Source: Bryobacterales bacterium
Lineage (GTDB): Bacteria; Acidobacteriota; Terriglobia; Bryobacterales; Bryobacteraceae
DNA: 8,650 nucleotides
Assembly (NCBI GenBank): GCA_025353235.1
Contig: JANXQZ010001151.1
Span: forward strand, 1 to 8,650
Direction of reading: 5' to 3'
Positions 1 through 6,391 of the stretch are shown in pieces. The notes under the pieces were generated by a model. The model saw only the letters and a list, made by a program, of their open reading frames with translations, did not search any database and was not told the DNA's origin. Every line of letters starts with the position of its first letter. Position 1 is the stretch's first letter. Both the position numbers and the translations under genes were made by a program.

Positions 1-92
1 TCGCGTACCAGTTCGTAGGGCGCGCCAATCTCGGAAAGGGTGTTCTCAACCGAGCGAAGGTTACCCGCGCCGTAGTCGAGAATGGTGATCAC
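1..92 (-). CDS. hisH: Imidazole glycerol phosphate synthase, glutamine amidotransferase subunit HisH (N-terminal fragment)
   Basis: HisH is the glutaminase subunit that supplies ammonia to HisF in the step forming imidazole glycerol phosphate and AICAR. Only the first 30 codons are present; the gene continues past the left edge. The visible residues begin M(V)[18 protein letters not shown], the classic N-terminus of class I amidotransferase HisH, with the YGAGN loop at residues 7-11. The catalytic Cys-His-Glu residues lie outside the window. The start is GTG at 92-90 and overlaps the hisB stop codon in a GTGA quartet, which indicates translational coupling to hisB. The identity is secure from this motif plus context, although the fragment is short. 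Confidence 0.93.
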   Translation of the reverse strand, partial: MITILDYGAGNLRSVENTLSEIGAPYELVR

Positions 93-676
93 AGCAACCC
101 CTTCGTGGAGGGCAACTGCTCCTTCAAGCGTTCATCGGTAGAACATGCATAGCGCAGCGCTCGCGCGAAACACTTGAAGATCGCTTCCACTTTATGATGG
201 CTGGAACGCCCATAGAGGACCTTCGCATGCAAATTCGCGCCGGCATGGGTGACGAACCCGCCGAAGAAATCCTCCAGCAACTCCACCTGCAAATCGCCCA
301 CCTTTCGCACCGTGATCTTATCGCTATAAACCAACGCGGGACGCTTGCTCAAATCCAGCGCCACTACGGCCAGAGTTTCGTCCATGGTCATCACGAAGTA
401 CCCGGCGCGATTGATCCCGATGCGATCCCCAAGAGCCTTGGAGAATAGCTGCCCCAGAGCGATTCCGACATCTTCCACGGTGTGGTGCTGATCTACGTCC
501 AAATCACCCTGCGCTTTCAGCTTCAAGTCGAACCCGCCATGTTTAGTGAAAAGTTCCAGCATGTGGTCGAAGAAGCGCACGCCGGTCGAGATGTCGTAAA
601 CGCCTTGGCCGTCGAGTTCGAGACTACCCTGAATCTGGGTTTCTCGGGTTACGCGCTCCAGCTCAGCCGATCTCAT
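89..676 (-). CDS. hisB: Imidazoleglycerol-phosphate dehydratase HisB (monofunctional)
   Basis: It catalyses dehydration of imidazole glycerol phosphate to imidazole acetol phosphate in cytoplasmic histidine synthesis. The 195-aa length is that of the stand-alone enzyme; there is no N-terminal phosphatase half as in the bifunctional E. coli HisB. Metal-binding motifs of the duplicated fold are visible: FFDHML (His38), His46, DQHHTVED at 62-69 (His64, His65, Glu68), VTHAGANLH (His144, His150) and [13 protein letters not shown] at 156-168 (His160, His161, Glu164). The ATG at 676 is preceded by a Shine-Dalgarno GGGAG at 687-683, six bases away. The gene overlaps the end of the upstream HAD gene by 14 nt and overlaps hisH downstream by GTGA. 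All key residues are present, so it is predicted to be active. Confidence 0.97.
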   Translation of the reverse strand: MRSAELERVTRETQIQGSLELDGQGVYDISTGVRFFDHMLELFTKHGGFDLKLKAQGDLDVDQHHTVEDVGIALGQLFSKALGDRIGINRAGYFVMTMDETLAVVALDLSKRPALVYSDKITVRKVGDLQVELLEDFFGGFVTHAGANLHAKVLYGRSSHHKVEAIFKCFARALRYACSTDERLKEQLPSTKGLL

Positions 677-1319
677 TCACGTCTCCCAAGATTCGAATAG
701 CGCCTTCTCGTTCCAGGCCCGCCACGAGATCGTCTCGCTTGGGGCTATTCAACGCCGCGATTCCGACAAACGGAACGTTGGCCGCGCTTGCGGCTCGCGC
801 GTCGTCCACTGTGTCACCCACGTAGAGCAGCGGCTTGCCCGGCCGCATCGCAGCTATTTTCAGCAGCCCGTCCGGCGCGGGCTTTTCGTTCACCACATCG
901 CTGGAGGTCACTAACAGGAAGCGATCGCGCAGCCCTTCGCGATTGAGCGTGATCTCTGCTTCGAGCGTGCTGCGGCCGGTGAAAATCGCCAGTTCGAAAC
1001 GTTCCGCAAGCCGCTCCAAAAGGCCGTCTCTGGGGATCCAACGTTCGCGATGAATTAGGCCCTGATTCAGGAACAGATCGTTAAAACTTTCGACCACCGA
1101 CTCGTATGGCACCTCCACGCCAAGATCCCGGCAAATCTTTTGCGACAGAACCCAATCGTTGTTATAGCCACCTATATTCTTATATTCCTGGATCAACTCG
1201 CGCGAAATCGTCTTGCCTGTGAAGATGTGGACCGTCCTCACGATGGTCTCGCGATAGGACTCGGAAACCTCCACCAGCACGCCGTCCATGTCGAAGACGA
1301 GCACCTGCGGCTGCGTCAT
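663..1319 (-). CDS. HAD-superfamily (subfamily IA-like) phosphatase in the his operon; candidate histidinol-phosphate phosphatase
   Basis: Starting at the ATG at 1319 the protein has 218 aa. This ATG overlaps the hisC stop as ATGA and has a Shine-Dalgarno GGAGAGG seven bases upstream. A longer frame opening to 1391 runs deep into hisC and is not favoured. The four HAD motifs are seen: DMDGV (nucleophile Asp10, acid Asp12), FTGR (Thr114), NEKPAPD (Lys146) and GDTVDD (Asp169, Asp172, Asp173). A cap of about 95 residues, apparently helical, lies between motifs I and II, as in subfamily IA (phosphoglycolate phosphatase/beta-phosphoglucomutase type). It has a single Cys and lacks the Cys/His zinc site of the HisB-N histidinol phosphatase, so it is a different HAD branch. 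Position between hisC and hisB, with no other histidinol phosphatase in view, suggests it removes phosphate from histidinol phosphate. That role is inference. A general phosphoglycolate-type phosphatase is the alternative. Confidence 0.85.
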   Translation of the reverse strand: MTQPQVLVFDMDGVLVEVSESYRETIVRTVHIFTGKTISRELIQEYKNIGGYNNDWVLSQKICRDLGVEVPYESVVESFNDLFLNQGLIHRERWIPRDGLLERLAERFELAIFTGRSTLEAEITLNREGLRDRFLLVTSSDVVNEKPAPDGLLKIAAMRPGKPLLYVGDTVDDARAASAANVPFVGIAALNSPKRDDLVAGLEREGAIRILGDVNEIG

Positions 1320-2395
1320 CTCCAGACCTCTCCAAGCTCCGACAAAAAGCGGCGGATCTGCTCGCGCGTGCCAACCGTTACGCGCACGCATCCCGGAATC
1401 TCATAACTTCGGTCCCGCACCAGCACGCCGCGGCGCCGCAGCTCGTCGCGAATCGGAATGGCCCGATCCCCCGCCTGGAACAATACAAAATTCGCCTTGC
1501 TCTCGTAGTAGGGAATGCCGAGCGTCTCCAGCCCAACGTACAGCAACTCGCGGGCGGCGAGCACCTCGGTCACGTATTTCTCGATGTAAGTCTTGTCGCG
1601 CACAGCGGCACGCGCCGCCATGGCCGCGACGGAATTCACGCTGTAGGGCGATTGCGCTTTGCTCAAGAATTCCACATTGCCGTTTTGCGAGAAGAGGCAT
1701 CCGAAGCGCATGGCGGCCATGCCATAGGCTTTGGAGAAGGTTCGGCTCACGAATAGGTTTGGGTAATCCTGCAGCAATGGGAGCGCGGTTACGCCGCAGA
1801 ATTCAAAGTAGGCTTCATCGATCAGCACCGCCGCATTCACCGCTTTCTCCAGAATTCGTTCGATGCCCGCACGGGATGTTGCCGTGCCCGTCGGATTATT
1901 TGGATTGGCAATTAGCACTGCGCGCGTGGAAGGCTTTATCGCTTCCAGCAGTTCTTCCAGAGGAAAACTCAGCTTGGGAGGACGGTAGGGAACCTCTCGA
2001 ATGGTCGCGCCTGCCAGCTCTGCGTAGAACCGGTACATCGCATAGGAGGGGCGCAGCAGCAGCACATCCGCGCGATCATCGATATAGGTATTGATGAGCA
2101 CCTGGATCGCTTCATCGGTGCCATTGGTGAGGATGAAGTCGTCCGTATCCACTCCGAAGAACGCACCTAGATCGCGCTTGGTGTCAGTGTATTCGGGGTA
2201 CATGGCGAGGGTGGCCTCGGTGAGATGTTGCCGCAAATACTCGACGACTTTCGGCGAAACTCCCACCGTATTCTCGTTGAAGTCGAGACGCAGTTTATCG
2301 GCCCGCGCCCCGGTTGGCGGCGAGTAGGGCGCCATATTCAACACCGCGTCGCGAGGCTGCAAAACTCCGGGAGGCAGTTCCAAATCGCTGCTCAC
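1316..2395 (-). CDS. hisC: Histidinol-phosphate aminotransferase HisC
   Basis: This PLP enzyme transfers the amino group from glutamate to imidazole acetol phosphate, giving L-histidinol phosphate. The 359-aa protein is a class I/II fold aminotransferase. It shows LDFNENTVG at 38-46 near the N-terminus, ANPNNPTG at 163-170 (PLP-contacting Asn167), DEAYFEF at 193-199 (Asp193 and Tyr196 contacting the PLP ring), the Schiff-base lysine Lys222 in SRTFSKAYGMAAMRFG, and Arg230 for the PLP phosphate. The proposed start is GTG at 2395, whose GTGA quartet overlaps the hisD stop. An internal Met21 could be a second start, but the junction geometry matches the other coupled genes here. It overlaps the following HAD gene by ATGA. 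The HisC call rests on the motifs plus the operon; class I/II aminotransferases outside this context are hard to tell apart. Confidence 0.95.
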   Translation of the reverse strand: MSSDLELPPGVLQPRDAVLNMAPYSPPTGARADKLRLDFNENTVGVSPKVVEYLRQHLTEATLAMYPEYTDTKRDLGAFFGVDTDDFILTNGTDEAIQVLINTYIDDRADVLLLRPSYAMYRFYAELAGATIREVPYRPPKLSFPLEELLEAIKPSTRAVLIANPNNPTGTATSRAGIERILEKAVNAAVLIDEAYFEFCGVTALPLLQDYPNLFVSRTFSKAYGMAAMRFGCLFSQNGNVEFLSKAQSPYSVNSVAAMAARAAVRDKTYIEKYVTEVLAARELLYVGLETLGIPYYESKANFVLFQAGDRAIPIRDELRRRGVLVRDRSYEIPGCVRVTVGTREQIRRFLSELGEVWR

Positions 2396-3633
2396 AGGCG
2401 CACCTCGATGGAGCGGGCGTGCGCTTCGAGTCCCTCTGCGCGAGCTAGCGTGGTGATCGAAGTGGCCAGCGTGGCAAGCGCTTTCGGCGTCAACTCTTGA
2501 ACCGAGATCACCTTCACGAAATCTGCGGTTGAGAGCCCTCCGCGAAGTCGCGCGGCCCCTGCGGTGGGCAGTACGTGATTCGGCCCTGACGCGTAATCTC
2601 CCGCCGCTTCCGGGCTGCTGGGACCGATAAAAATGCTGCCGGCGTGTTGAATCATAGGCAGGAGCGAGGCGTCGTGAATCGATAGATGCTCAGGCGCCAA
2701 CTGGTTCGAGGCTTCAGCCGCAGCCTCCATCGACGGAACGATGATCACGGCGCTGTTCTTGCGAATCGCCTCTGAGGCCACCGCCGAAGTCGAGAGCGAT
2801 TCCAATTGCCGCGAAACTTCCCGCACCACGGATTCGGCCAAGCTTCGCGATGTGGTGAGCAGAATCGCAGAAGCTTCCGTGTCATGCTCCGCTTGGGCCA
2901 GCATGTCGGCCGCGATGTGCCGTGGATCGCCTTCGGCGGCGATGATCACGATCTCGGTAGGTCCGGCTACAAAATCAATGCCGACCTCGCCCGCCAACAA
3001 TTTCTTGGCCGCCGACACATAAATATTTCCAGGGCCTACGATGCGATCCACCTTGGGAACCGTTGCCGTTCCGAACGCCATCGCAGCAATCGCTTGCGCG
3101 CCGCCCATGCGGAATACGTTCTTCTTCGCGTTTAGATAGTCGCAGGCCACGAGGATCTCCGAACTGGGATGAGGGCAAGCGATACAGATTGTTTTCACGC
3201 CTGCCACTTGCGCTGGAATCACGGTCATAAGCAGAGTCGAGGGCAGGGGATAACGGCCTGCGGGAATATAAGCACCCATCGATTCAAGAGGACGGACCAC
3301 TTGGCCCAGTCGCCTTCCGTCGGCCAGCGTGACCGAGGTCTCTTGAGGCATTTGCATCCGGGCATATTCGCGTATGTTCGCTGCGGCGAGTTCCATGGCT
3401 GGAGTGAAAGTCGGGTGAATGCGCTGGGCTGCTGCCGTGAAATCTACATCGTGGACCCGCACGTGGTTGGTCTGCAAATTGTCGAATTTGCGGGCATATT
3501 CAAACAGCGCGTCGTCTCCTCGCTTGCGCACTTGTTCGAGGATCGGCGCGACTACTTGCTCGGCTTCAGCCAGCCGGATCGTCTTCCGGGTGATCAGTTC
3601 GCGCGCTTGAGAGAGCTCTATGATTCGCAGCAT
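2392..3633 (-). CDS. hisD: Histidinol dehydrogenase HisD
   Basis: HisD performs the last two steps of the pathway: NAD-dependent four-electron oxidation of L-histidinol to histidine through histidinaldehyde, with a zinc ion. The 413-aa length is typical. Signature blocks are intact: MGGAQAIAAMAFGT at 176-189, VDRIVGPGNIYV at 195-206, AGPTEIVIIA at 223-232 and DMLAQAEHD at 243-251. Zinc ligands expected from the E. coli enzyme correspond to Gln247, His250, Asp346 (AGDYASGPNHVLPT) and His405 near the C-terminus. The catalytic Glu-His pair is Glu315-His316 in NQLAPEHLSI. The ATG directly follows the hisG stop (TAAATG, no gap) and the stop overlaps the hisC GTG start, so translation is coupled on both sides. 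All catalytic residues are present. Confidence 0.98.
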   Translation of the reverse strand: MLRIIELSQARELITRKTIRLAEAEQVVAPILEQVRKRGDDALFEYARKFDNLQTNHVRVHDVDFTAAAQRIHPTFTPAMELAAANIREYARMQMPQETSVTLADGRRLGQVVRPLESMGAYIPAGRYPLPSTLLMTVIPAQVAGVKTICIACPHPSSEILVACDYLNAKKNVFRMGGAQAIAAMAFGTATVPKVDRIVGPGNIYVSAAKKLLAGEVGIDFVAGPTEIVIIAAEGDPRHIAADMLAQAEHDTEASAILLTTSRSLAESVVREVSRQLESLSTSAVASEAIRKNSAVIIVPSMEAAAEASNQLAPEHLSIHDASLLPMIQHAGSIFIGPSSPEAAGDYASGPNHVLPTAGAARLRGGLSTADFVKVISVQELTPKALATLATSITTLARAEGLEAHARSIEVRL

Positions 3634-4509
3634 TTACATCACTATTTTGTTCAGCGGGTATTCGACGATGCCCTGCGCCCCGGCCTCTTTCAGGCGCGGA
3701 ATAATGGTGCGCACGGTAGATTCATCAAGGATCGTATGCACGGCCACCCATTCTTCATCGCTGAGATTGGAGATGGTGGGCTTCTTCAAGGCAGGCAGAA
3801 TTGTCAGCAGTCGAGGCAGATCGGTCTTGGTCACGTTCAGCATCAGTCCTACTTTTCCAAGCGCGTTGATGGCGCCCTCCAGTAGCATGCGCATATCTTC
3901 CAGCTTGCGCCTTTTCCACGGATCTGCCCAGGAACTGACGTTCGCGATCAGTTGCGTGTTCGATTCCATCACTGTCTCGATAATGCGGAGTTTGTTGGCG
4001 CGCAAGGATGAGCCTGTCTCGGTGACCTCGACGATTGCATCGGCCAGCACCGGCGGTTTTACTTCGGTCGCGCCCCAGCTAAACTCCACTTTCGCTGTCA
4101 CACCGTGGGATGCGAAGTAGCGGCGCGTGGCCGAAACTAGTTCGGTGGCGATGATTTTGCCTTCGAGATCTTTTACCGAATGAAAGGGCGAATTGTCCGG
4201 CACCGCAAGCACCCAGCGAACCTTGCCGAAACTCTGCTTCGCGTAGATCAGGTCTGCGACGGTTTGGACTGTGGCGTCGGTTTCCTGAACCCAGTCGTGT
4301 CCGGTAAGGCCTGCATCCAGCACGCCATCTTCGACGTAGCGGGCCATCTCTTGCGCGCGGATCAGCATGCATTCTATTTCAGGATCGTCGAGAGAGGGGA
4401 AGTAGGATCGCGAGCTGGTAGCGATGTTGAACCCGGCACGGCGAAAGAGATCGATGGTGGCGTTTTCGAGACTGCCCTTGGGGATTCCGAGCTTGAGTTT
4501 GTCGCTCAT
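3634..4509 (-). CDS. hisG: ATP phosphoribosyltransferase HisG, long form
   Basis: HisG catalyses the first committed step, condensing ATP with PRPP to phosphoribosyl-ATP, and is the usual point of feedback inhibition by histidine. At 291 aa this is the long, homohexameric type with a C-terminal ACT-like regulatory domain (about residues 213-291). It therefore should not need a HisZ partner. N-terminal [22 protein letters not shown] is characteristic. The PRPP-binding loop [14 protein letters not shown] spans 156-169. The ATG at 4509 has only a weak Shine-Dalgarno (GAAG), and the 172-nt gap to hisI upstream carries a structured repeat. The stop codon touches the hisD ATG. Histidine feedback is known for the family and is inferred here from the presence of the C-terminal domain. 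Confidence 0.97.
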   Translation of the reverse strand: MSDKLKLGIPKGSLENATIDLFRRAGFNIATSSRSYFPSLDDPEIECMLIRAQEMARYVEDGVLDAGLTGHDWVQETDATVQTVADLIYAKQSFGKVRWVLAVPDNSPFHSVKDLEGKIIATELVSATRRYFASHGVTAKVEFSWGATEVKPPVLADAIVEVTETGSSLRANKLRIIETVMESNTQLIANVSSWADPWKRRKLEDMRMLLEGAINALGKVGLMLNVTKTDLPRLLTILPALKKPTISNLSDEEWVAVHTILDESTVRTIIPRLKEAGAQGIVEYPLNKIVM

Positions 4510-4544
4510 AGAGCTTCAACCATTTTGGTTGCAGCTAGGCTGCT

Positions 4545-4636
4545 TTGTGGGGCAGCCAATCCTGGCTGCAGCCGGCTTTCCAGCCGGCTGGACAAGCTAG
4601 AAAGCTTGTCCGCAGGCAAGATTGCCTGCCCCACAA
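4545..4636. repeat. 92-nt multi-hairpin palindromic element (five-stem junction) between hisI and hisG
   Basis: The element is closed by TTGTGGG (4545-4551) pairing with CCCACAA (4630-4636). The space between is completely tiled by four hairpins. H1 is stem 4552-4558/4563-4569 with loop ATCC. H2 is 4570-4577/4582-4589 with loop TTCC. H3 is 4590-4598/4603-4611 with loop AGAA. H4 is 4612-4618/4623-4629 with loop AGAT. Stems are 7, 8, 9 and 7 bp, all perfect Watson-Crick, every loop has 4 nt, and no base separates adjacent stems. The flanking sequence does not extend the pairing. Being palindromic, it folds on either strand. It resembles REP/BIME-type dispersed repeats. Family membership and copy number cannot be seen from one copy. 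It sits in the transcribed spacer of the his operon, so it may affect hisG mRNA levels. Confidence 0.85.
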
Positions 4637-4681
4637 TTCCCATGCAGCATGACAACCTCTTGCAAAACTTAGCAGTTGGCC

Positions 4682-5065
4682 TCATGAGTAAACCTTCGCA
4701 GGATCATAAGTCGGCTGCTCCGATTCCTTCCACTTCCCATCCGTCAGCGTGCGATAAAAGCAGCTCTCATAGCCGTCGTGGCACACACCCGGCCCGAGCG
4801 CATCCACTCGCACCAAAATAGCGTCTTGATCGCAATCCGTCGAGATTGCCTTCACCACCAAGCGATGCCCCGAAGTCTCCCCCTTCAACCACAGCTTGTT
4901 GCGCGAACGACTAAAAAACGTCGCAAAGCCAGTCTCCACCGTTTTCCGAAAAGCTTCCTCGTTCATGAAGCCGAGCATGAGAACACGGCCGCTCGCGTGA
5001 TCTTGAATCACTGCAGGAAGAAGGCCGTCCGATTTACTAAAATCCAGGTCCATAGTCTTGGGCAT
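4682..5065 (-). CDS. hisI: Phosphoribosyl-AMP cyclohydrolase HisI (without HisE domain)
   Basis: It opens the adenine ring of phosphoribosyl-AMP, the third step of histidine synthesis, using zinc and magnesium. The 127-aa protein is the monofunctional cyclohydrolase; it ends soon after the catalytic domain, so the pyrophosphohydrolase HisE must be encoded elsewhere. Seen motifs are FFSRSRNKLWLKGETSGH at 50-67, STDCDQDAILVRVDALGPG at 75-93 with metal-binding Asp77, Asp79 and Asp81, and Cys78, Cys95 and Cys102 as the zinc ligands. The ATG at 5065 is chosen for length. A second ATG, codon 5 at 5053, is possible. Neither has a convincing Shine-Dalgarno, because the sequence immediately upstream is the U-tract of a terminator hairpin. 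It is the first his gene here and is likely read from the promoter near 5170. Confidence 0.96.
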   Translation of the reverse strand: MPKTMDLDFSKSDGLLPAVIQDHASGRVLMLGFMNEEAFRKTVETGFATFFSRSRNKLWLKGETSGHRLVVKAISTDCDQDAILVRVDALGPGVCHDGYESCFYRTLTDGKWKESEQPTYDPAKVYS

Positions 5066-5070
5066 TGAAG

Positions 5071-5100
5071 AAAAAAGCCCGCCGAGTGCGTCTGGCGGGC
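5071..5100 (-). terminator. Rho-independent terminator in the hisI leader
   Basis: On the minus strand a perfect 7-bp GC stem, GCCCGCC (5100-5094) with GGCGGGC (5083-5077), encloses a 10-nt loop and is followed at once by six T (5076-5071). This is a textbook intrinsic terminator. It ends only 5 nt before the hisI ATG. Any transcript entering hisI from upstream must therefore read through it. It can end the clpP/S8-peptidase transcript, act as an attenuator for his genes, or do both. Confidence 0.85.
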
Positions 5101-5127
5101 AAGTCGGTTTTACTTAATGAAGAGATG

Positions 5128-5157
5128 TCAGACCGCCGCATGGGCGTGGCGGAGCAT
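5128..5157 (-). CDS. Possible his leader peptide (9 codons, two His)
   Basis: A tiny frame, ATG at 5157 to TGA at 5128, encodes MLRHAHAAV with histidine codons CAC and CAT at positions 4 and 6. It lies between the promoter-like sequence and the terminator in front of hisI, where a his leader peptide would be expected. It has no Shine-Dalgarno. The start codon sits about where transcription should begin, so translation would have to be leaderless. Two His codons in nine is suggestive but far fewer than in E. coli HisL, and a chance frame this short cannot be excluded. Confidence 0.3.
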   Translation of the reverse strand: MLRHAHAAV

Positions 5158-5161
5158 GAAA

Positions 5162-6391
5162 TCAAAGTATACCATTGGCGAGCGTCAATTCAAGCGCGTG
5201 GCCGGCATCCACTGCGCCCGCGCCCTGCCTCTCGTCGGGAGCGCCGGGAACCTTGTAAGCGGCGGCCATCAAGATCGTGCGCACTTGGTCCGGCCTCAAA
5301 GCAGGATTCGCTTCCAGCATGCAGGCGACAATGGCGGCAACCGTCGGAGCGGCAAAACTCGTTCCCTCCACATGCTGATAATGCGACGTCACCAGCTTCA
5401 GTTCGGCGATCCGCGCGCTAGCGGATTCATCGCCCCTGGCACGCCGCGCAAAAAGATCTTTCGCCTCGGCAGCTACTGTAGATCCAGGCAGCACCGGCGC
5501 AGCCAGCCAAAGACTCGGGGCCAACAGCTCCGGCTTCGAAGTTCCGCGATCCGTGACATCGTAGTTGCTGTGCCACACCTCATGCGACTCGCGATCGAAT
5601 CCGTTATGGTCGTCCAGTCCGCCCACCGTGATCGCCTCGCACGCAGTCGCGGGCGGGACCAATTGCCGCTCGGCTTTGTTGCCCGAGGCCGCGATTACCA
5701 CCACGCCATCTTCCACCAGTTCCCTTACCGCCTCGTCAACTGGATTGCCGCGCAAAGGAAAAATGGGATCGCCCGCCACCGAAATGCTGACGATGCGGAT
5801 ATGCAGTTCCTTCCGCATCTTGCGGATCCATCGCAGGGCTCTCGTCAGCGTAACGTTGGTAATGCGTCCTCTGCGATCCCACGTCTGCACCAGCACCAGA
5901 TCCGCATCGCAGGCCAGCCCGCGGTATAAGCCATGACTGAGATAGCCGTTGCCGAAAGCGGCCGTGGTGGTCATGAGTCCATGCCACTGCCAGTGCGCGG
6001 TGCCTTTGCTTCCGGGCCAGGCCGGATGCGCTGCAGGCGAGAAGTGGAGGTAGTGCATGGCAGGTTTGGTTGCATCCACCCAGGCGCGAATCCGGTTGCG
6101 CGGGAGCACGAGATCGGGATGCGGGTAGAAGCCTGAATCTACCTGCGCGATGGTCACGCCCGTCCCTGTAAAACGCGGATCGGCATGCATGCGCAGCGGC
6201 ATGGGGAGCGCTCCAAAGGCGGCGTCCGCATCGAGCGGCCACACATTGCGAACGCTCTCGTGCATGGCGGAGTGCCCATGCGTCAGCCGAGTATGGAGCA
6301 GCGCCTCCTGAACGCAAGAGGGGCAGCCGCCCAAGCCTTGCAACCATTGCTCAGAGGTACGGCCGCACAACCGGCAAGGCGAAGACGCCAT
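5162..6391 (-). CDS. Cytoplasmic subtilisin-like (S8) serine peptidase with N-terminal zinc-ribbon-like module
   Basis: The 409-aa protein carries a subtilase domain from about residue 75 to 400. Catalytic residues are Asp85 (IAQVDSGFYPHPDL), His137 (WQWHGLMTTTAAFGNG, a divergent form of the usual HGTHVAG) and Ser345 (VEGTSFAAPTVAAI), with oxyanion Asn238 (AASGN). The N-terminus has CRLCG and CPSC (Cys6, Cys9, Cys23, Cys26), a pattern that should bind one zinc. There is no signal peptide, no transmembrane segment and no clear inhibitory propeptide, so an intracellular or regulated protease is expected. The substrate is unknown. Its ATG touches the stop of the NTF2-like gene (TAGATG), so it is translated with that gene and clpP. 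The end of the gene overlaps the hisI promoter-like sequence. Protease activity is well supported by the triad; the role of the Cys module is inference. Confidence 0.9.
   Translation of the reverse strand: MASSPCRLCGRTSEQWLQGLGGCPSCVQEALLHTRLTHGHSAMHESVRNVWPLDADAAFGALPMPLRMHADPRFTGTGVTIAQVDSGFYPHPDLVLPRNRIRAWVDATKPAMHYLHFSPAAHPAWPGSKGTAHWQWHGLMTTTAAFGNGYLSHGLYRGLACDADLVLVQTWDRRGRITNVTLTRALRWIRKMRKELHIRIVSISVAGDPIFPLRGNPVDEAVRELVEDGVVVIAASGNKAERQLVPPATACEAITVGGLDDHNGFDRESHEVWHSNYDVTDRGTSKPELLAPSLWLAAPVLPGSTVAAEAKDLFARRARGDESASARIAELKLVTSHYQHVEGTSFAAPTVAAIVACMLEANPALRPDQVRTILMAAAYKVPGAPDERQGAGAVDAGHALELTLANGIL
5166..5193 (-). promoter_or_regulatory. Sigma70-like promoter for hisI, extended -10
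   Basis: Minus-strand -35 TTGAAT (5193-5188, 4 of 6), a 16-nt spacer and -10 TATACT (5171-5166, 5 of 6) preceded by the TGn extended motif (5174-5172). It lies within the last codons of the S8 peptidase gene, whose stop is at 5164-5162. Transcription would begin near 5157-5159. It is the only good promoter seen upstream of the his genes and would give the operon its own leader, including the terminator. Confidence 0.55.

Larger units (their letters stand above)
5071..5157 (-). promoter_or_regulatory. Putative transcription attenuator of the his operon
   Basis: Four segments in the leader can pair in the alternating manner of amino-acid attenuators. Arm 1 is CCGCC (5152-5148, inside the leader frame, just before and at its first His codon). 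Arm 2 is GGCGG (5137-5133, last leader codons). Arm 3 is the 5' terminator arm (5100-5094). Arm 4 is the 3' arm (5083-5077). Pairs 1:2 and 3:4 are compatible with termination; 2:3 would break the terminator. A ribosome stalled at the His codons would cover arm 1 and free arm 2. The 2:3 pairing is only 5 bp against 7 bp for the terminator, and GGCGG is common in such DNA. The mechanism is therefore a hypothesis. Confidence 0.35.

Noticed and set aside
1320..1391. N-terminal extension of the HAD protein to 242 aa
   Set aside because: It would lie wholly inside hisC. The extra residues look like shadow translation, and the ATG at 1319 has a Shine-Dalgarno and an ATGA junction with hisC.
1288..2094. 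268-aa open frame on the plus strand opposite hisC
   Set aside because: It is Arg/Pro/Ser-rich low-complexity translation, antiparallel to a gene with clear aminotransferase motifs; a GC-rich shadow frame.
3169..3885. 238-aa plus-strand frame across hisD/hisG
   Set aside because: It spans the hisG-hisD border on the opposite strand and has no recognisable domain; both minus-strand genes are certain.
4641..4651. Short perfect inverted repeat CATGC-A-GCATG next to the 92-nt element
   Set aside because: Only 5-bp arms with a one-base centre; expected by chance and not part of the element's pairing.
4180..4821. 213-aa plus-strand frame across hisG, the repeat and hisI
   Set aside because: It reads through the palindromic repeat and antisense to two clear genes; no motif and no ribosome site.
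4682..5065. Bifunctional HisIE fusion
   Set aside because: The protein stops at 127 aa shortly after the cyclohydrolase motifs, with no HisE domain or remnant downstream.
5066..5165. T-box riboswitch in front of hisI
   Set aside because: The leader is under 100 nt and lacks the conserved T-box sequence and specifier stem; far too short for a T-box.
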